Origin: Flavisolibacter longurius
GTDB lineage: Bacteria > Bacteroidota > Bacteroidia > Chitinophagales > Chitinophagaceae
DNA length: 64,000 nucleotides
Direction of reading: 5' to 3'
Assembly: GCA_014163555.1 (NCBI GenBank)
Contig: JACJGO010000028.1
Location: 17,213 to 81,212, forward strand
The notes under the pieces are model-generated. The model saw only the letters and a list, made by a program, of their open reading frames with translations, did no database searches and was not told the DNA's origin. Shown piece after piece: positions 27,139 through 35,179 of the stretch. A program made the translations under genes and the position numbers. Numbering within the stretch: the first letter of the stretch is position 1; each line of letters starts with the position of its first letter.

Positions 27139-27170
27139 AAGAGCAGCCTGCAGGCTGCTCTTAGTTTTTT
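27139..27170. terminator. Bidirectional terminator between nhaA and the csbD-like gene
   Basis: A perfect 24-base palindrome at 27139-27162 (half-site AAGAGCAGCCTG) followed by TTAGTTTTTT; the minus-strand side ends in TTTTACATTT. Confidence 0.85.
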
Positions 27171-27197
27171 ACAAGCTGGCACGAAGCTGAATTCAAC

Positions 27198-27386
27198 CTA
27201 TCCCAAACCTCTCAGCCACGTAATGAATTCATCCTTTGTTTTTCCCAGTTTGCTTTGCATCCGACCGAAAAACTCCTCGTCTTTTCCTTCTTCCCATTTC
27301 AGGTCGTCATCTGTCAGATCGCCATGCTCCTGCTTAACCCGTCCTTTTAATTGGTGCCACTTTCCTTTAATTTCCATGTGATCCAT
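27198..27386 (-). CDS. CsbD family stress protein
   Basis: 62 residues from the ATG at 27386 (a second ATG is at 27377). The frame is open for 18 more codons but that part would overlap the end of the lipid kinase gene. The CsbD pattern is clear: [24 protein letters not shown], then [21 protein letters not shown]. Such small, charged, helical proteins are induced by general stress in other bacteria and have no known biochemical role. It follows the lipid kinase by 40 bases on the same strand and may be cotranscribed. Confidence 0.85.
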   Translation of the reverse strand: MDHMEIKGKWHQLKGRVKQEHGDLTDDDLKWEEGKDEEFFGRMQSKLGKTKDEFITWLRGLG

Positions 27387-27426
27387 AACAAACAATTTCC
27401 AGAATACCTGAAAAAGCCGTGCCAGC

Positions 27427-28314
27427 TCATCCGCTGGCATTAGGAACTAATACGGTCACAATGCCGGGTTTGATTCGAGCTTCCAGAAAATTTACCCGGC
27501 CCATGTATTCTCCATCGATCTGGAACGGAGCCTTCCGATGCGCCTGCAGCTTTACTTCCTTTGTCCGGATGACTTCAATTCGTTCGGGGTGAAACGACTT
27601 GCGGGCTGTAATGGCTTTGAAGATTTCCACCAGATGCAGCTTGCGAACAATAACGATTTCGAACTTCCCATCGGCTACGCTGCCTTCAGGATTGATAACG
27701 GCTCCGGTACCATATTTTTCGGCGTTGGCCAGTACCACCATGTATGCATATCGTTTGGTAATGCCTTCGTCAGTCTTAATCACCACCCGCATCTTCCGTT
27801 TGTTCCAAAGCATCTTCAGGAGAAATCGACCATAGCCCCAAAAACCACGGCTTTTTGATTTTTGAAACTGCTTGACGAGAAAAGCATTCAAGCCGATGTC
27901 ACTGAGGTGAAAACAAAGCTCTTTGTTGTTGATCTCAATGGCATCCATTTTTTTCCCCTGGCCGTTCATGATCACCTCAATGGCTTCGTTGATGGTAGCC
28001 GGGATATTCAGTTCTTTGGCCAACCCATTGGCCGAACCGGCCGGAATGATTCCCAGCTTGATGGGCGAGTTTTTAATGATATCCGCCACCAGCTTCACCG
28101 TGCCGTCTCCCCCAACCGCTGCTACGATATCGGGATGAAGCCTTTCCACATGATGCCGAACGGAAACCTCATCCTGCTTACCTGATTGTATAAAAAATTC
28201 CGATACCCAATCCGAGTCTTTGAAAAACTCACGGATGGCAACCTCCCAATCCGTTTTTTCCTTTCCTCCTGCGATGGGATTGACGACAAATAATATTTTC
28301 TGTGGCTTCTGCAT
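27427..28314 (-). CDS. Diacylglycerol/lipid kinase of the YegS/BmrU family
   Basis: 295 residues from the ATG at 28314; the frame opens upstream to 28386, but [19 protein letters not shown] is the standard start. The nucleotide-binding motif GGDGTV is at 68-73, and VNPIAGG near the start and [15 protein letters not shown] are further DAGK catalytic landmarks. The family phosphorylates diacylglycerol, phosphatidylglycerol or sphingoid-type lipids with ATP at the inner membrane. It is divergent from an App1-like phosphatidate phosphatase with at most 63 bases between the starts, and CsbD follows it. Confidence 0.88.
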   Translation of the reverse strand: MQKPQKILFVVNPIAGGKEKTDWEVAIREFFKDSDWVSEFFIQSGKQDEVSVRHHVERLHPDIVAAVGGDGTVKLVADIIKNSPIKLGIIPAGSANGLAKELNIPATINEAIEVIMNGQGKKMDAIEINNKELCFHLSDIGLNAFLVKQFQKSKSRGFWGYGRFLLKMLWNKRKMRVVIKTDEGITKRYAYMVVLANAEKYGTGAVINPEGSVADGKFEIVIVRKLHLVEIFKAITARKSFHPERIEVIRTKEVKLQAHRKAPFQIDGEYMGRVNFLEARIKPGIVTVLVPNASG

Positions 28315-28377
28315 GTTTCTTGTATGGCTTTTTATATGCAAACGACTGACCAAATGGTTTTGGCAAGAAAAACCGGC

Positions 28378-29436
28378 ATGAAACAATGGTTTTTAAACTT
28401 GTTCCGCCTTACGGATGAACCAACTGTGAAAGTCTATCATGGCTATGGCCATAACAATTGCCTGACGGTATTTGGTCATGTCTTCAAACGCAGTCCGTTT
28501 CCACGTAAGCAGTACCGTCAGAGCTTTGTCCGGAACACGCTTGCCCTGCTTCGTCTTTTTATGGTAAAACCATTTGCCGGCGTAGAAGTGCAGGTAGAAT
28601 GGAAAGGCAAAATCCATAAAACAAAAACCGGCCGTGATGGCTTTTTTCGTTTGGAGTGGGAAGACAGTGAGCCTTTCGACCGTGGCTGGGTGCCGGTGAT
28701 GGTAAAAGCCTACCGCCATAATTATTTACTGGCCAAATCTGCCGGCCGGATCTTTATTCCGTACGAAACGCAGTACGTGTTTATTTCCGATATCGATGAC
28801 ACGTTTCTAATTTCGCATTCGGCCAACCTGCGCAAGCGGCTGCAGGTGTTGTTTACCCAAAATGCCCGGAGCCGCAAACCATTTGACGGCGTAGTGCGGC
28901 ATTACCAGTTGCTAGCCCAATCGGGCACCACTCCCGATGCGCCTAACCCCTTCTTTTTTGTATCGAGCAGCGAGTGGAATTTATATGAATACATCCTGGA
29001 GTTTACAGCGGTAAATAAAATTCCGCGGGGTGTTTTTTTGTTAAGCCAGCTCAAAGGCATTTCAGAACTACTGAAAACCGGTCAAAACAATCATGGGACA
29101 AAATTTACCCGTATCGTTCGTATCCTGGAAGCCTTTCCCACTCATAGCGTGGTGCTGCTGGGCGATAGCTCGCAGCAGGATCCTTATATCTACGAGGCCA
29201 TCGTAAAGCATTTTCCGAAACAGATATTAGCTGTTTATATCCGTGATGTTTTTGAAAGAAGCCGCGAAAAGGTGAAAGATGTTTTGTACAAGATTGAAGC
29301 AGCTGGTGTGCCCTGTCTTTTTTTTAAACACAGTGAAGAAGCCATTTTACACTCGGTAAAGATCGGCCTGATTGCTGCCGGCGACGCCGAAGAAAAACTG
29401 CAGGAGAAAGGCGCTCAATCTACCCGGGTGGCATAA
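28378..29436 (+). CDS. App1-like phosphatidate phosphatase (DUF2183)
   Basis: About 352 residues from the ATG at 28378; in-frame ATGs at 28324, 28336 and 28354 are possible, but KVYHGYGHNNCLTVFGHVF is the usual beginning of the family's beta domain. The catalytic HAD-type motif is D138IDDT142 in FISDIDDTFL, with a nearby serine loop VSSSEWNLYEY and the acidic HAD end motif LLGDSSQQDPYIY. Yeast App1 removes phosphate from phosphatidic acid; the substrate of bacterial members is not settled. Divergent from the lipid kinase, hence possibly the opposing activity. Confidence 0.8.
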   Translation: MKQWFLNLFRLTDEPTVKVYHGYGHNNCLTVFGHVFKRSPFPRKQYRQSFVRNTLALLRLFMVKPFAGVEVQVEWKGKIHKTKTGRDGFFRLEWEDSEPFDRGWVPVMVKAYRHNYLLAKSAGRIFIPYETQYVFISDIDDTFLISHSANLRKRLQVLFTQNARSRKPFDGVVRHYQLLAQSGTTPDAPNPFFFVSSSEWNLYEYILEFTAVNKIPRGVFLLSQLKGISELLKTGQNNHGTKFTRIVRILEAFPTHSVVLLGDSSQQDPYIYEAIVKHFPKQILAVYIRDVFERSREKVKDVLYKIEAAGVPCLFFKHSEEAILHSVKIGLIAAGDAEEKLQEKGAQSTRVA

Positions 29437-29471
29437 AGTTTTTGGCACCCCCTTTATCGAAAAATAGTAGT

Positions 29472-29975
29472 ATGGAAAAGAACCTAGATAATGAACAGGC
29501 CCTGGAAAAATTCAGATCGCTGGTAAAGGATGTAAATATTTGCATGTTCATCACTAACACCCGCGATGATGCACACACCCATACACGGCCCATGGCTACG
29601 GTGGATGTGGAAGATGACGGCACACTATGGTTTTATACCGATATCCGCTCCATTAAAGTGAACGAAGTGGAAGCGCAACATGACGTCCATCTTGTGTATG
29701 CTCATCCCGGAAAAGATAGTTATCTGGATGTGTGGGGATCAGCCTCCGTGGTAACCGACAAGCAAAAGATCAAGGAAAAATGGACGCCGATGGTGAAGGT
29801 ATATTTTTCCGAAGGTACGGATGATCCCAACCTGGCACTGCTGAAGGTAACTCCGCAGGACTGTTATTACTGGGATAACGAAACCGGAAAGATGGTTTAC
29901 TTCCTGAAAGCAGCCGCTTCCATCGTTACCGGCAAACGGCTGGCAAAAGGTGCCGAAGGAAAGCTGGATGTGTAA
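29472..29975 (+). CDS. Pyridoxamine 5'-phosphate oxidase-like stress protein
   Basis: 167 residues from the ATG at 29472; the ten codons before it begin with TTG and lie in a spacer. The split barrel is recognisable: CMFITNTRDDAHTHTRPMATVDVEDDGTLWFYTD, broken by loops, then VHLVYAHPGKDSYLDVWGSASVV. This is the general stress protein 26 branch of the PPOX-like family, which binds FMN or a related flavin. It has 36 bases to the App1 gene and could be in its transcript. Activity unknown. Confidence 0.87.
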   Translation: MEKNLDNEQALEKFRSLVKDVNICMFITNTRDDAHTHTRPMATVDVEDDGTLWFYTDIRSIKVNEVEAQHDVHLVYAHPGKDSYLDVWGSASVVTDKQKIKEKWTPMVKVYFSEGTDDPNLALLKVTPQDCYYWDNETGKMVYFLKAAASIVTGKRLAKGAEGKLDV

Positions 29976-30011
29976 TAATCAATAATCAGTAATGAATAAT
30001 TATTGATTATT
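29974..30011. repeat. AT-rich inverted repeat between convergent genes
   Basis: AATAATCAATAAT (29974-29986) and ATTATTGATTATT (29999-30011) are perfect 13-base arms, loop 12. It overlaps the last codons of the leftward Fe-S gene and resembles the repeat at 30753-30803. Confidence 0.7.
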
Positions 30012-30728
30012 GACACCTGTTGCCAATACATCGGCAATGTGCATGGTTTGCAGGTTGTACTTTTTATTGTCGATATAACCTTGTAAATGCATTAAGCAGG
30101 AAAGGTCGGTGGAGATCAGGTACTGTGCCCCGGTGGCCAGTGCGTTCTCCACTTTTTGTTCGGCCATAGCGATGGAAATGGGATCGAATTTTACGGCAAA
30201 GGTTCCGCCGAATCCGCAACAGGTTTCCACGTCTTCCAGCTCAACCAGTTCCAGGCCCTTTACATTTTGCAACAGTTTACGGGGTTCATTTTTAATCTTG
30301 CATTCCCGCAGTCCGGCGCAGGAATCATGATAGGTGGCTTTCCCTTCCAATTCTGCCCCAAATTTGGTTTGTCCCAGCTTATTGACGAGGAATTCACTGA
30401 ACTCGAAAATGTTTTCCGAAACCGCTTTTGCTTCGTTCTGGTAAGCCGAATCTTCGAAGAGTTTGCCATAGTAATTCCGTACAAATCCTACGCAGCTTGC
30501 GCTGGGGGCAACAATGTATTCGGCACCATTAAAGTCCTTTACAAATTTGGTACAAACAGCCCTGGACTCATCCCAGAAACCAGCATTGAAGGCAGGTTGT
30601 CCACAACAGGTTTGGGCCGGATTATAATTAACCTGGCAACCGGCTTTTTCCAATACAGCCACCATATTAAACGCCGATTGGGGGTACAGTTGGTCAACAA
30701 AACAGGGAATAAAAAGCTGGATAGTCAT
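30000..30728 (-). CDS. LutA-type (Fe-S)-binding oxidoreductase subunit
   Basis: 242 residues, two CCG domains: TCCGQPAFNAG in the first half and TCCGFGGTFAVK in the second, each with a partner cysteine (FIPCFVDQL, HDSCAGLREC). This is the pattern of LutA/YkgE, the subunit that with LutB and LutC oxidises L-lactate in other bacteria. LutB and LutC are not next to it, so it may work with another partner. A short repeat lies immediately upstream of the start and ribH further upstream. Confidence 0.83.
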   Translation of the reverse strand: MTIQLFIPCFVDQLYPQSAFNMVAVLEKAGCQVNYNPAQTCCGQPAFNAGFWDESRAVCTKFVKDFNGAEYIVAPSASCVGFVRNYYGKLFEDSAYQNEAKAVSENIFEFSEFLVNKLGQTKFGAELEGKATYHDSCAGLRECKIKNEPRKLLQNVKGLELVELEDVETCCGFGGTFAVKFDPISIAMAEQKVENALATGAQYLISTDLSCLMHLQGYIDNKKYNLQTMHIADVLATGVNNQ

Positions 30729-30752
30729 TTGGTGAGTGGTGAATGGTGAGTG

Positions 30753-30803
30753 ATCAGTAATCAGAAATGAATAATAACGAATTATTGATAACTCATTACT
30801 GAT
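30753..30803. repeat. Inverted repeat between ribH and the LutA-like gene
   Basis: ATCAGTAAT (30753-30761) and ATTACTGAT (30795-30803) are perfect arms; inside them AATAAT and AATTATT can also pair. Words match the repeat at 29974-30011. Confidence 0.65.
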
Positions 30804-30809
30804 TATTCA

Positions 30810-31310
30810 TCATCTGAATTTACCTTCTTTCAGTTGTTGGTTCAATGTCATCATCTTCAACGCGGTAATGGCGGCCTCCTCTCCTTTGTGACCATGTATG
30901 CCGCCGATACGCTCCTTCGCCTGCTCCGACGTGTTAACCGTGAGCACACCAAAGATGGTGGGCACTGGCAAGAGAAGATTCAATTCGGTGATGCCGTGGG
31001 TTACCGACTGGCACACATATTCAAAATGCGGCGTATCGCCCCGCACCACGCAACCCAGGGCGATAAAGGCTGTGGGAGCATTGTTGCTTGCCCAGCACTG
31101 CTGGATGGCAAAGGGCAGTTCAACTGCACCAGGAACTACGATTGTCTGACAGGAAACATTGTATTGATCCAAAACTTTTCTGCACCCGGCCTCAAGACTA
31201 TCGACTATCTCGCTGTTCCATTCGGTTTTCACCAATACAACAAGGGCATCCTTTACGTTTCGGATGCCCTCAATTTGTTCAAAAAGTTTGCTGTTCGCAA
31301 CATCTGCCAT
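30810..31310 (-). CDS. ribH: 6,7-dimethyl-8-ribityllumazine synthase
   Basis: 166 residues. It joins the pyrimidinedione and dihydroxybutanone phosphate in riboflavin synthesis. Landmarks are VPGAVELPFAIQ (substrate binding), IALGCVVRGDTPHFEYVC with the conserved histidine, and FGVLTVNTSEQAKERIGG. The first 20 residues are a variable arm. Family length is normal (150-170). It is not in a rib operon: the neighbours are a LutA-like gene downstream and a TPR protein upstream, and a perfect 17-base-pair hairpin lies between its start and the upstream gene. Confidence 0.95.
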   Translation of the reverse strand: MADVANSKLFEQIEGIRNVKDALVVLVKTEWNSEIVDSLEAGCRKVLDQYNVSCQTIVVPGAVELPFAIQQCWASNNAPTAFIALGCVVRGDTPHFEYVCQSVTHGITELNLLLPVPTIFGVLTVNTSEQAKERIGGIHGHKGEEAAITALKMMTLNQQLKEGKFR

Positions 31311-31336
31311 GCTTCTGAAAAAGTTTGCAGTTTAAA

Positions 31337-31385
31337 GTTTACAGTTCACAGTTGAGCCCTAAACGGCAAACTGTGAACTGTAAAC
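31337..31385. repeat. Perfect 17-base-pair inverted repeat of the GTTTACAGTTCAC family
   Basis: GTTTACAGTTCACAGTT (31337-31353) and AACTGTGAACTGTAAAC (31369-31385), 15-base loop. No T run follows on either strand, so it is not a typical terminator. Same words recur at 51058-51140. Confidence 0.85.
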
Positions 31386-31394
31386 GGAAAACGT

Positions 31395-32087
31395 TTATTC
31401 TACACTATAAACACCAGTTTGAGCGAGGTATTTATCAGCCTCGAAGCTCCACTGAGTTTGGCCGTATTCTGTTTTGATTTTCTTATACAATTCAGTAGCC
31501 TGGGCTTTGTCGTTCAGCACTCTGTCGGCCAGGTAAGCTGCCATAAAGAGGGCTTCTGAGGCGGAAGCTTCGTCTTCCGGAAACGTGGTTGCTGCTTTTT
31601 TGTATTGCTCGATGGCTTCTTTGCCTTTGCCTTGCTCGGCATAGGCATCACCCAGCAACTTGTAGGCTCTTGCCTGGATCTGGGGCGCATCGGTATCAAA
31701 TTCTTTCAGGTGGCTGACAGCTTTGTCAAAGGCACCTTTTTTCAAATGAATGCTGCCGGCATAAAAACGGGCCAGCTCACCGGCCTTGGTCCCACCGTAC
31801 TGGCTGATTATTTTTTCAAAACCAGGATACTGCGTATCGCCGTTCAGCGCTTTGTCCAGCGAATCCTGTGCATAATATTCCTGTGCACGAAAGATTGCAT
31901 CCGATGCTTTTTTCTCTTTTGGTCCCTCTACAAAGTTGTTGTACGCCAGGATACCGCCAACCACCAGAATCACTGCACCCAGCGCAATGCTGATGACTTT
32001 CCCGAATCGGCCCCAAAAATCTTTTGCCCGTTCGATGACGGCTTCATTTTCGGTGGTGTGTGGACGTGGACTTTTTACTTCTGCCAT
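31395..32087 (-). CDS. Membrane-anchored TPR protein (YfgM-like)
   Basis: 230 residues. A short cytoplasmic N-terminus, then one membrane helix (VISIALGAVILVVGGILAY, residues 34-52), then tetratricopeptide repeats to the end, e.g. ARFYAGSIHLKKGAFDKAVSHL and AYKLLGDAYAEQGKGKEAIEQYK. The order is that of YfgM, an inner-membrane protein with periplasmic TPRs which in enterobacteria contacts the SecYEG translocon and chaperones. It starts 28 bases after the PDH E1 alpha stop and may share its transcript. Function here is by analogy only. Confidence 0.75.
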   Translation of the reverse strand: MAEVKSPRPHTTENEAVIERAKDFWGRFGKVISIALGAVILVVGGILAYNNFVEGPKEKKASDAIFRAQEYYAQDSLDKALNGDTQYPGFEKIISQYGGTKAGELARFYAGSIHLKKGAFDKAVSHLKEFDTDAPQIQARAYKLLGDAYAEQGKGKEAIEQYKKAATTFPEDEASASEALFMAAYLADRVLNDKAQATELYKKIKTEYGQTQWSFEADKYLAQTGVYSVE

Positions 32088-32115
32088 TTAAATTGTTGTT
32101 TTTAACGAGTAATTT

Positions 32116-33111
32116 TTAGTCGGTAATAAAAGGATAATTCTGGTCTACATAGATGTCTTTGTACACCTCTGAATCATCCGGCCATGGTGACTCTTCGGCA
32201 AATTTTACACTTTCGGCCACGGCGGCGTCCACTCTTTCGTTGATTGTCCTGATTTCGTCTTCGGTTGCCAGTTTATTGTCGTAAATCGTCGTCAGCAGGG
32301 CCTGAATCGGGTCTTTCTGCTTGTATTCTTCCACCTCTTCTTTGGTGCGGTATTTCTGCGGATCAGAAATAGAGTGGCCTTTATAACGGTAGGTTTTAAT
32401 CTCAAGCAAGGTGGGACCATCCCCTTCCCTTGCCCGCTTCACAGCTCTGGAAACGCCTTCGTGAACCGCTTCCGTACTCATCCCGTCAATGACATCGGCC
32501 GGCATTTCATAGGCATCGGCCAGCTTGTAAATGTCGATGATGTTGGACGTACGCTGCACCGATGTTCCCATTGCGTAATTGTTGTTCTCGCAAATAAAGA
32601 TCACCGGCAGGCGCCAGGTCATGGCCATGTTAAAGATCTCGTGCAGCATTCCCTGGCGGGCAGCACCATCCCCAAAAAACGTGAGACAAACCGCATCGGT
32701 TCCCTTGTATTTTTCGGCAAAAGCCAGTCCGGCACCGGTACCAATCTGTGCGCCCACAATACCATGACCACCATAGAAATTCACGTCCTTTCCAAAAAAG
32801 TGCATGCTGCCTCCTTTACCCTTTGCACAGCCGGTAGCTTTGCCATACAATTCGGCCATACAGGAGTTCACGGATACGCCCTTGGCAATGGCCAAGCCGT
32901 GGTCGCGGTAAGCGGTAATGAAAGAATCTTCGGGTTTGGTAGCGGTCATGCATCCGGCAGCCAGTGCTTCCTGCCCTACGTAGGCATGGAAAAAGCCGCG
33001 GATCTTGCCTTCCATTTTGTATTTCTCTTCAGCCATCAGTTCAAACTGGCGAATCAGCTGCATCAGCTCATACCAGTACAGGTAGGTCTCTTTGGTGTAT
33101 TTTGTAGCCAA
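32116..33111 (-). CDS. pdhA: Pyruvate dehydrogenase E1 component, alpha subunit
   Basis: 331 residues from a TTG at 33111, giving MATKYTKETYLYWYELM, which is the usual N-terminus; the more upstream TTG at 33132 lies inside the candidate promoter element. The thiamine diphosphate motif is FFGDGAARQG up to CENNNYAMGT, and GGKGGSMHFF-like GKGGSMHFFGK plus KTYRYKGHSISDP are E1 alpha landmarks with the phosphorylation-loop histidine. With the beta subunit it decarboxylates pyruvate and passes the acetyl group to E2. Beta subunit, E2 and E3 genes are not in this window. Confidence 0.93.
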   Translation of the reverse strand: MATKYTKETYLYWYELMQLIRQFELMAEEKYKMEGKIRGFFHAYVGQEALAAGCMTATKPEDSFITAYRDHGLAIAKGVSVNSCMAELYGKATGCAKGKGGSMHFFGKDVNFYGGHGIVGAQIGTGAGLAFAEKYKGTDAVCLTFFGDGAARQGMLHEIFNMAMTWRLPVIFICENNNYAMGTSVQRTSNIIDIYKLADAYEMPADVIDGMSTEAVHEGVSRAVKRAREGDGPTLLEIKTYRYKGHSISDPQKYRTKEEVEEYKQKDPIQALLTTIYDNKLATEDEIRTINERVDAAVAESVKFAEESPWPDDSEVYKDIYVDQNYPFITD

Positions 33112-33129
33112 GCTAAAAAATTTGAGTCG

Positions 33130-33137
33130 CAAAAATA
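33130..33137 (-). promoter_or_regulatory. -7 element of pdhA
   Basis: TATTTTTG on the minus strand matches TAnnTTTG. It puts the transcript start near 33125, 14 bases before the TTG start at 33111. Confidence 0.45.
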
Positions 33138-33154
33138 AGGGAATCGGGATATAG

Positions 33155-33190
33155 TTTGGTGTATGGGGTTTAGAGTTTGGGGTTAAAGGA
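33155..33190. repeat. Short word repeat upstream of pdhA
   Basis: GGGGTTTAGAGTTTGGGGTT contains two copies of a GGGGTT/GTTTAG word, in the same style as the other intergenic repeats but of different sequence. Confidence 0.35.
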
Positions 33191-33292
33191 TTGTCATAAA
33201 TGAAGCCCCGAAAACTCCTTTTTTAGGAAAGCGTAGGCAAAACGTAGAAAAAAAGGGAAATCAAGGCGTTTCGTAGCCAGATTCTCCCCTTC

Positions 33293-34585
33293 TTATTTTT
33301 TCAAACTGGGCGCTGCTGCCCGGTAGGCTTCCCGCTTTAGCAGGCTGTTGCCAACCGCACACTGCAGGCATTTTTTGACGGAACAAAATTCATTTTTCAA
33401 TTCAATCTGCGCCTGCGAATCGAATGCCGTTTTGGCTTTTAGCCCTAACAGGGAAAAGCCTTTGGTGATGGTATTTTTTTCAGCCGGCAGATCCCCCAGC
33501 CAACGAAGGGCTTTCTCTTTATAGGTTTCCTGCCCATGGTGCAAACCGTAAGCAAACAAAACCGGCGCAACGGTATTAATTAAAATATTTTGAATGCTGT
33601 CGGCGCCCAGCGTTTTTGGTTTAAAGGGAGAAGCCAGGTGAAAGGTGTAATGATAATGCCAGAAATCATTCGCCGTTACGTCAAACAGGGCGCTGACCTC
33701 AGAAAGCTTTTCGGCTTCCAGCACTTTTGAAAACAGGTGGGAAGATTGCTGAATAAGCGCCGCCAGTTGCGATAGCCGTATGGTTGGAAAATTACCGGGC
33801 CGCATCCGCAAAAACTGCAGGGGCACCGAAACCGGCTGCAGCGACATTTTTTTTTGCAGAAAATGAAATTCGCGTTGCAGCATGCGGGGATAATCGTCTT
33901 CGAAAGTTGTTTGCAGCAAACCGGCTTGTCCAAACAACAGTGCTTCTACTTGATGAATGGAATGTTTGTGTTTTGCGAGCAGGTTGATGGAAAGCGAACG
34001 GGCTACGGCCTCAAAGGCATCGCTGTTTACTTTCATTCCAAAATTGCGGGCCAGCAGCCACCAAAACGTTTCCTCCCAATGCTGGTTGCTTTGTTCCAGT
34101 AAATCCAAAATGTATTGCGCTTTTCGGGTAAGCCGCTCTGCCAGCAGGCGTTCTTTCCAGGCCATCCACACAAGTTCCGGGACCGAAGCAACAGATGCAT
34201 CGCAGGGAATAAAACTTTCGGTTTGCAGCAATGCCGTATAACGTTCTAATAAAAGCGAAGAAATTCTTGGTTCCAGTTCCAATACCGGGATGGCATGTGG
34301 CAACGGTTTATCATGACGGTACACCACATGCAGGATCACGTTGCCATATTGACGGTCGCCTTCATGGCCGTGTTTTTCCCAATCAGAGGTTTTGAGATGA
34401 AGTTCAACAGAGCCGAAAAACGTGGTTTCGCCAATACGAATTTTTGCCGCCGAAAAATCAGGGCCGCCATTGGAGTTGAGATTTCCGGCAAAAAGAATGG
34501 AAATCTTTTCTCCTTCAGCAGTGGTTAGGTTGGTGTTGTTGAAATAACCAAATTGCCAGATGAACTGGAGCAGTCGTTCAGTCAT
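33293..34585 (-). CDS. DUF2851 family protein
   Basis: 430 residues, soluble, no signal peptide. The start TERLLQFIWQFGYFNNTNLTTAEG, the GNLNSNGGPDFSAAKIRIG segment with FGSVELHLKTSDWEKHGH, and the C-terminal CSVKKCLQCAVGN with clustered cysteines are the DUF2851 signature. The GPDF and ELHLKTSDW motifs resemble acidic and lysine residues of restriction-like nuclease folds, which suggests but does not prove nuclease ancestry. The four cysteine-bearing end could bind zinc. It is the last gene of a five-gene minus-strand cluster. A nine-base A run (minus strand) at 33847-33855 is a slippage site. Confidence 0.83.
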   Translation of the reverse strand: MTERLLQFIWQFGYFNNTNLTTAEGEKISILFAGNLNSNGGPDFSAAKIRIGETTFFGSVELHLKTSDWEKHGHEGDRQYGNVILHVVYRHDKPLPHAIPVLELEPRISSLLLERYTALLQTESFIPCDASVASVPELVWMAWKERLLAERLTRKAQYILDLLEQSNQHWEETFWWLLARNFGMKVNSDAFEAVARSLSINLLAKHKHSIHQVEALLFGQAGLLQTTFEDDYPRMLQREFHFLQKKMSLQPVSVPLQFLRMRPGNFPTIRLSQLAALIQQSSHLFSKVLEAEKLSEVSALFDVTANDFWHYHYTFHLASPFKPKTLGADSIQNILINTVAPVLFAYGLHHGQETYKEKALRWLGDLPAEKNTITKGFSLLGLKAKTAFDSQAQIELKNEFCSVKKCLQCAVGNSLLKREAYRAAAPSLKK

Positions 34586-34622
34586 TGCAACAAGTTAAGA
34601 AAATTATTTATCCGAAAAAACC

Positions 34623-35177
34623 TTATAGTTGTTGCAGTGCCTGCACCACCCGGCTAACGGGAAGTCCCATTACGTTGTAAAAATCACCGTTAATGCATTT
34701 AATGCCTACAACCCCAATCCATTCCTGAATGGCATATGCACCGGCTTTATCGTAAGGCTGGTATTTGTCCACGTAAAATTGGAGTTGGCTGGCCGTCAGC
34801 GGGTGAAACTCCACATCGGTAACATCGGCAAAAGCAATTTCTTTTTCGCCCTGTACGATGACCACACCGGTGATGACTTTGTGATGAGCGCCACTAAGCT
34901 TTTGTAAAATAGCAACCGCATCGTCGCGGTCTTTGGGTTTACCGATGATTTCATTTCCTAAAACAACAATGGTATCGGCAGCGAGGATGGTTTTTTTGGT
35001 TTTGTTTCGGACGACGGCAGCTTTCTGCCGGGCAATGTGCACGGCTACTTCTTCGGGTGCAAGTCCTTCCGGGTAGGTTTCGTCTGTTGGTTCGATGATG
35101 ATCTCAAAATCCACTTCCGCCCACTGCAACAGTTGTTTACGGCGGGGCGACTGCGAAGCCAGAACAATTTTTGTCAT
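34623..35177 (-). CDS. Maf family nucleoside triphosphate pyrophosphatase
   Basis: 184 residues from the ATG at 35177, two bases after the stop of the UbiA-like gene; the longer frame would overlap it. Motifs: LASQSPRRKQLL near the start, SKDE-like DETYPEG, AADTIVVLGNEIIGKPKDRDDA and the GAYAIQEW loop near the end. Maf proteins hydrolyse dTTP, UTP or modified nucleoside triphosphates to monophosphates and prevent their incorporation; the QEW variant favours the dTTP/UTP branch. It is in a tight operon. Confidence 0.92.
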   Translation of the reverse strand: MTKIVLASQSPRRKQLLQWAEVDFEIIIEPTDETYPEGLAPEEVAVHIARQKAAVVRNKTKKTILAADTIVVLGNEIIGKPKDRDDAVAILQKLSGAHHKVITGVVIVQGEKEIAFADVTDVEFHPLTASQLQFYVDKYQPYDKAGAYAIQEWIGVVGIKCINGDFYNVMGLPVSRVVQALQQL

Positions 35178-35179
35178 AC

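Noticed and set aside
31337..31385. The 17-base-pair hairpin as a Rho-independent terminator
   Set aside because: No T run follows it on either strand and it lies between genes of the same direction.
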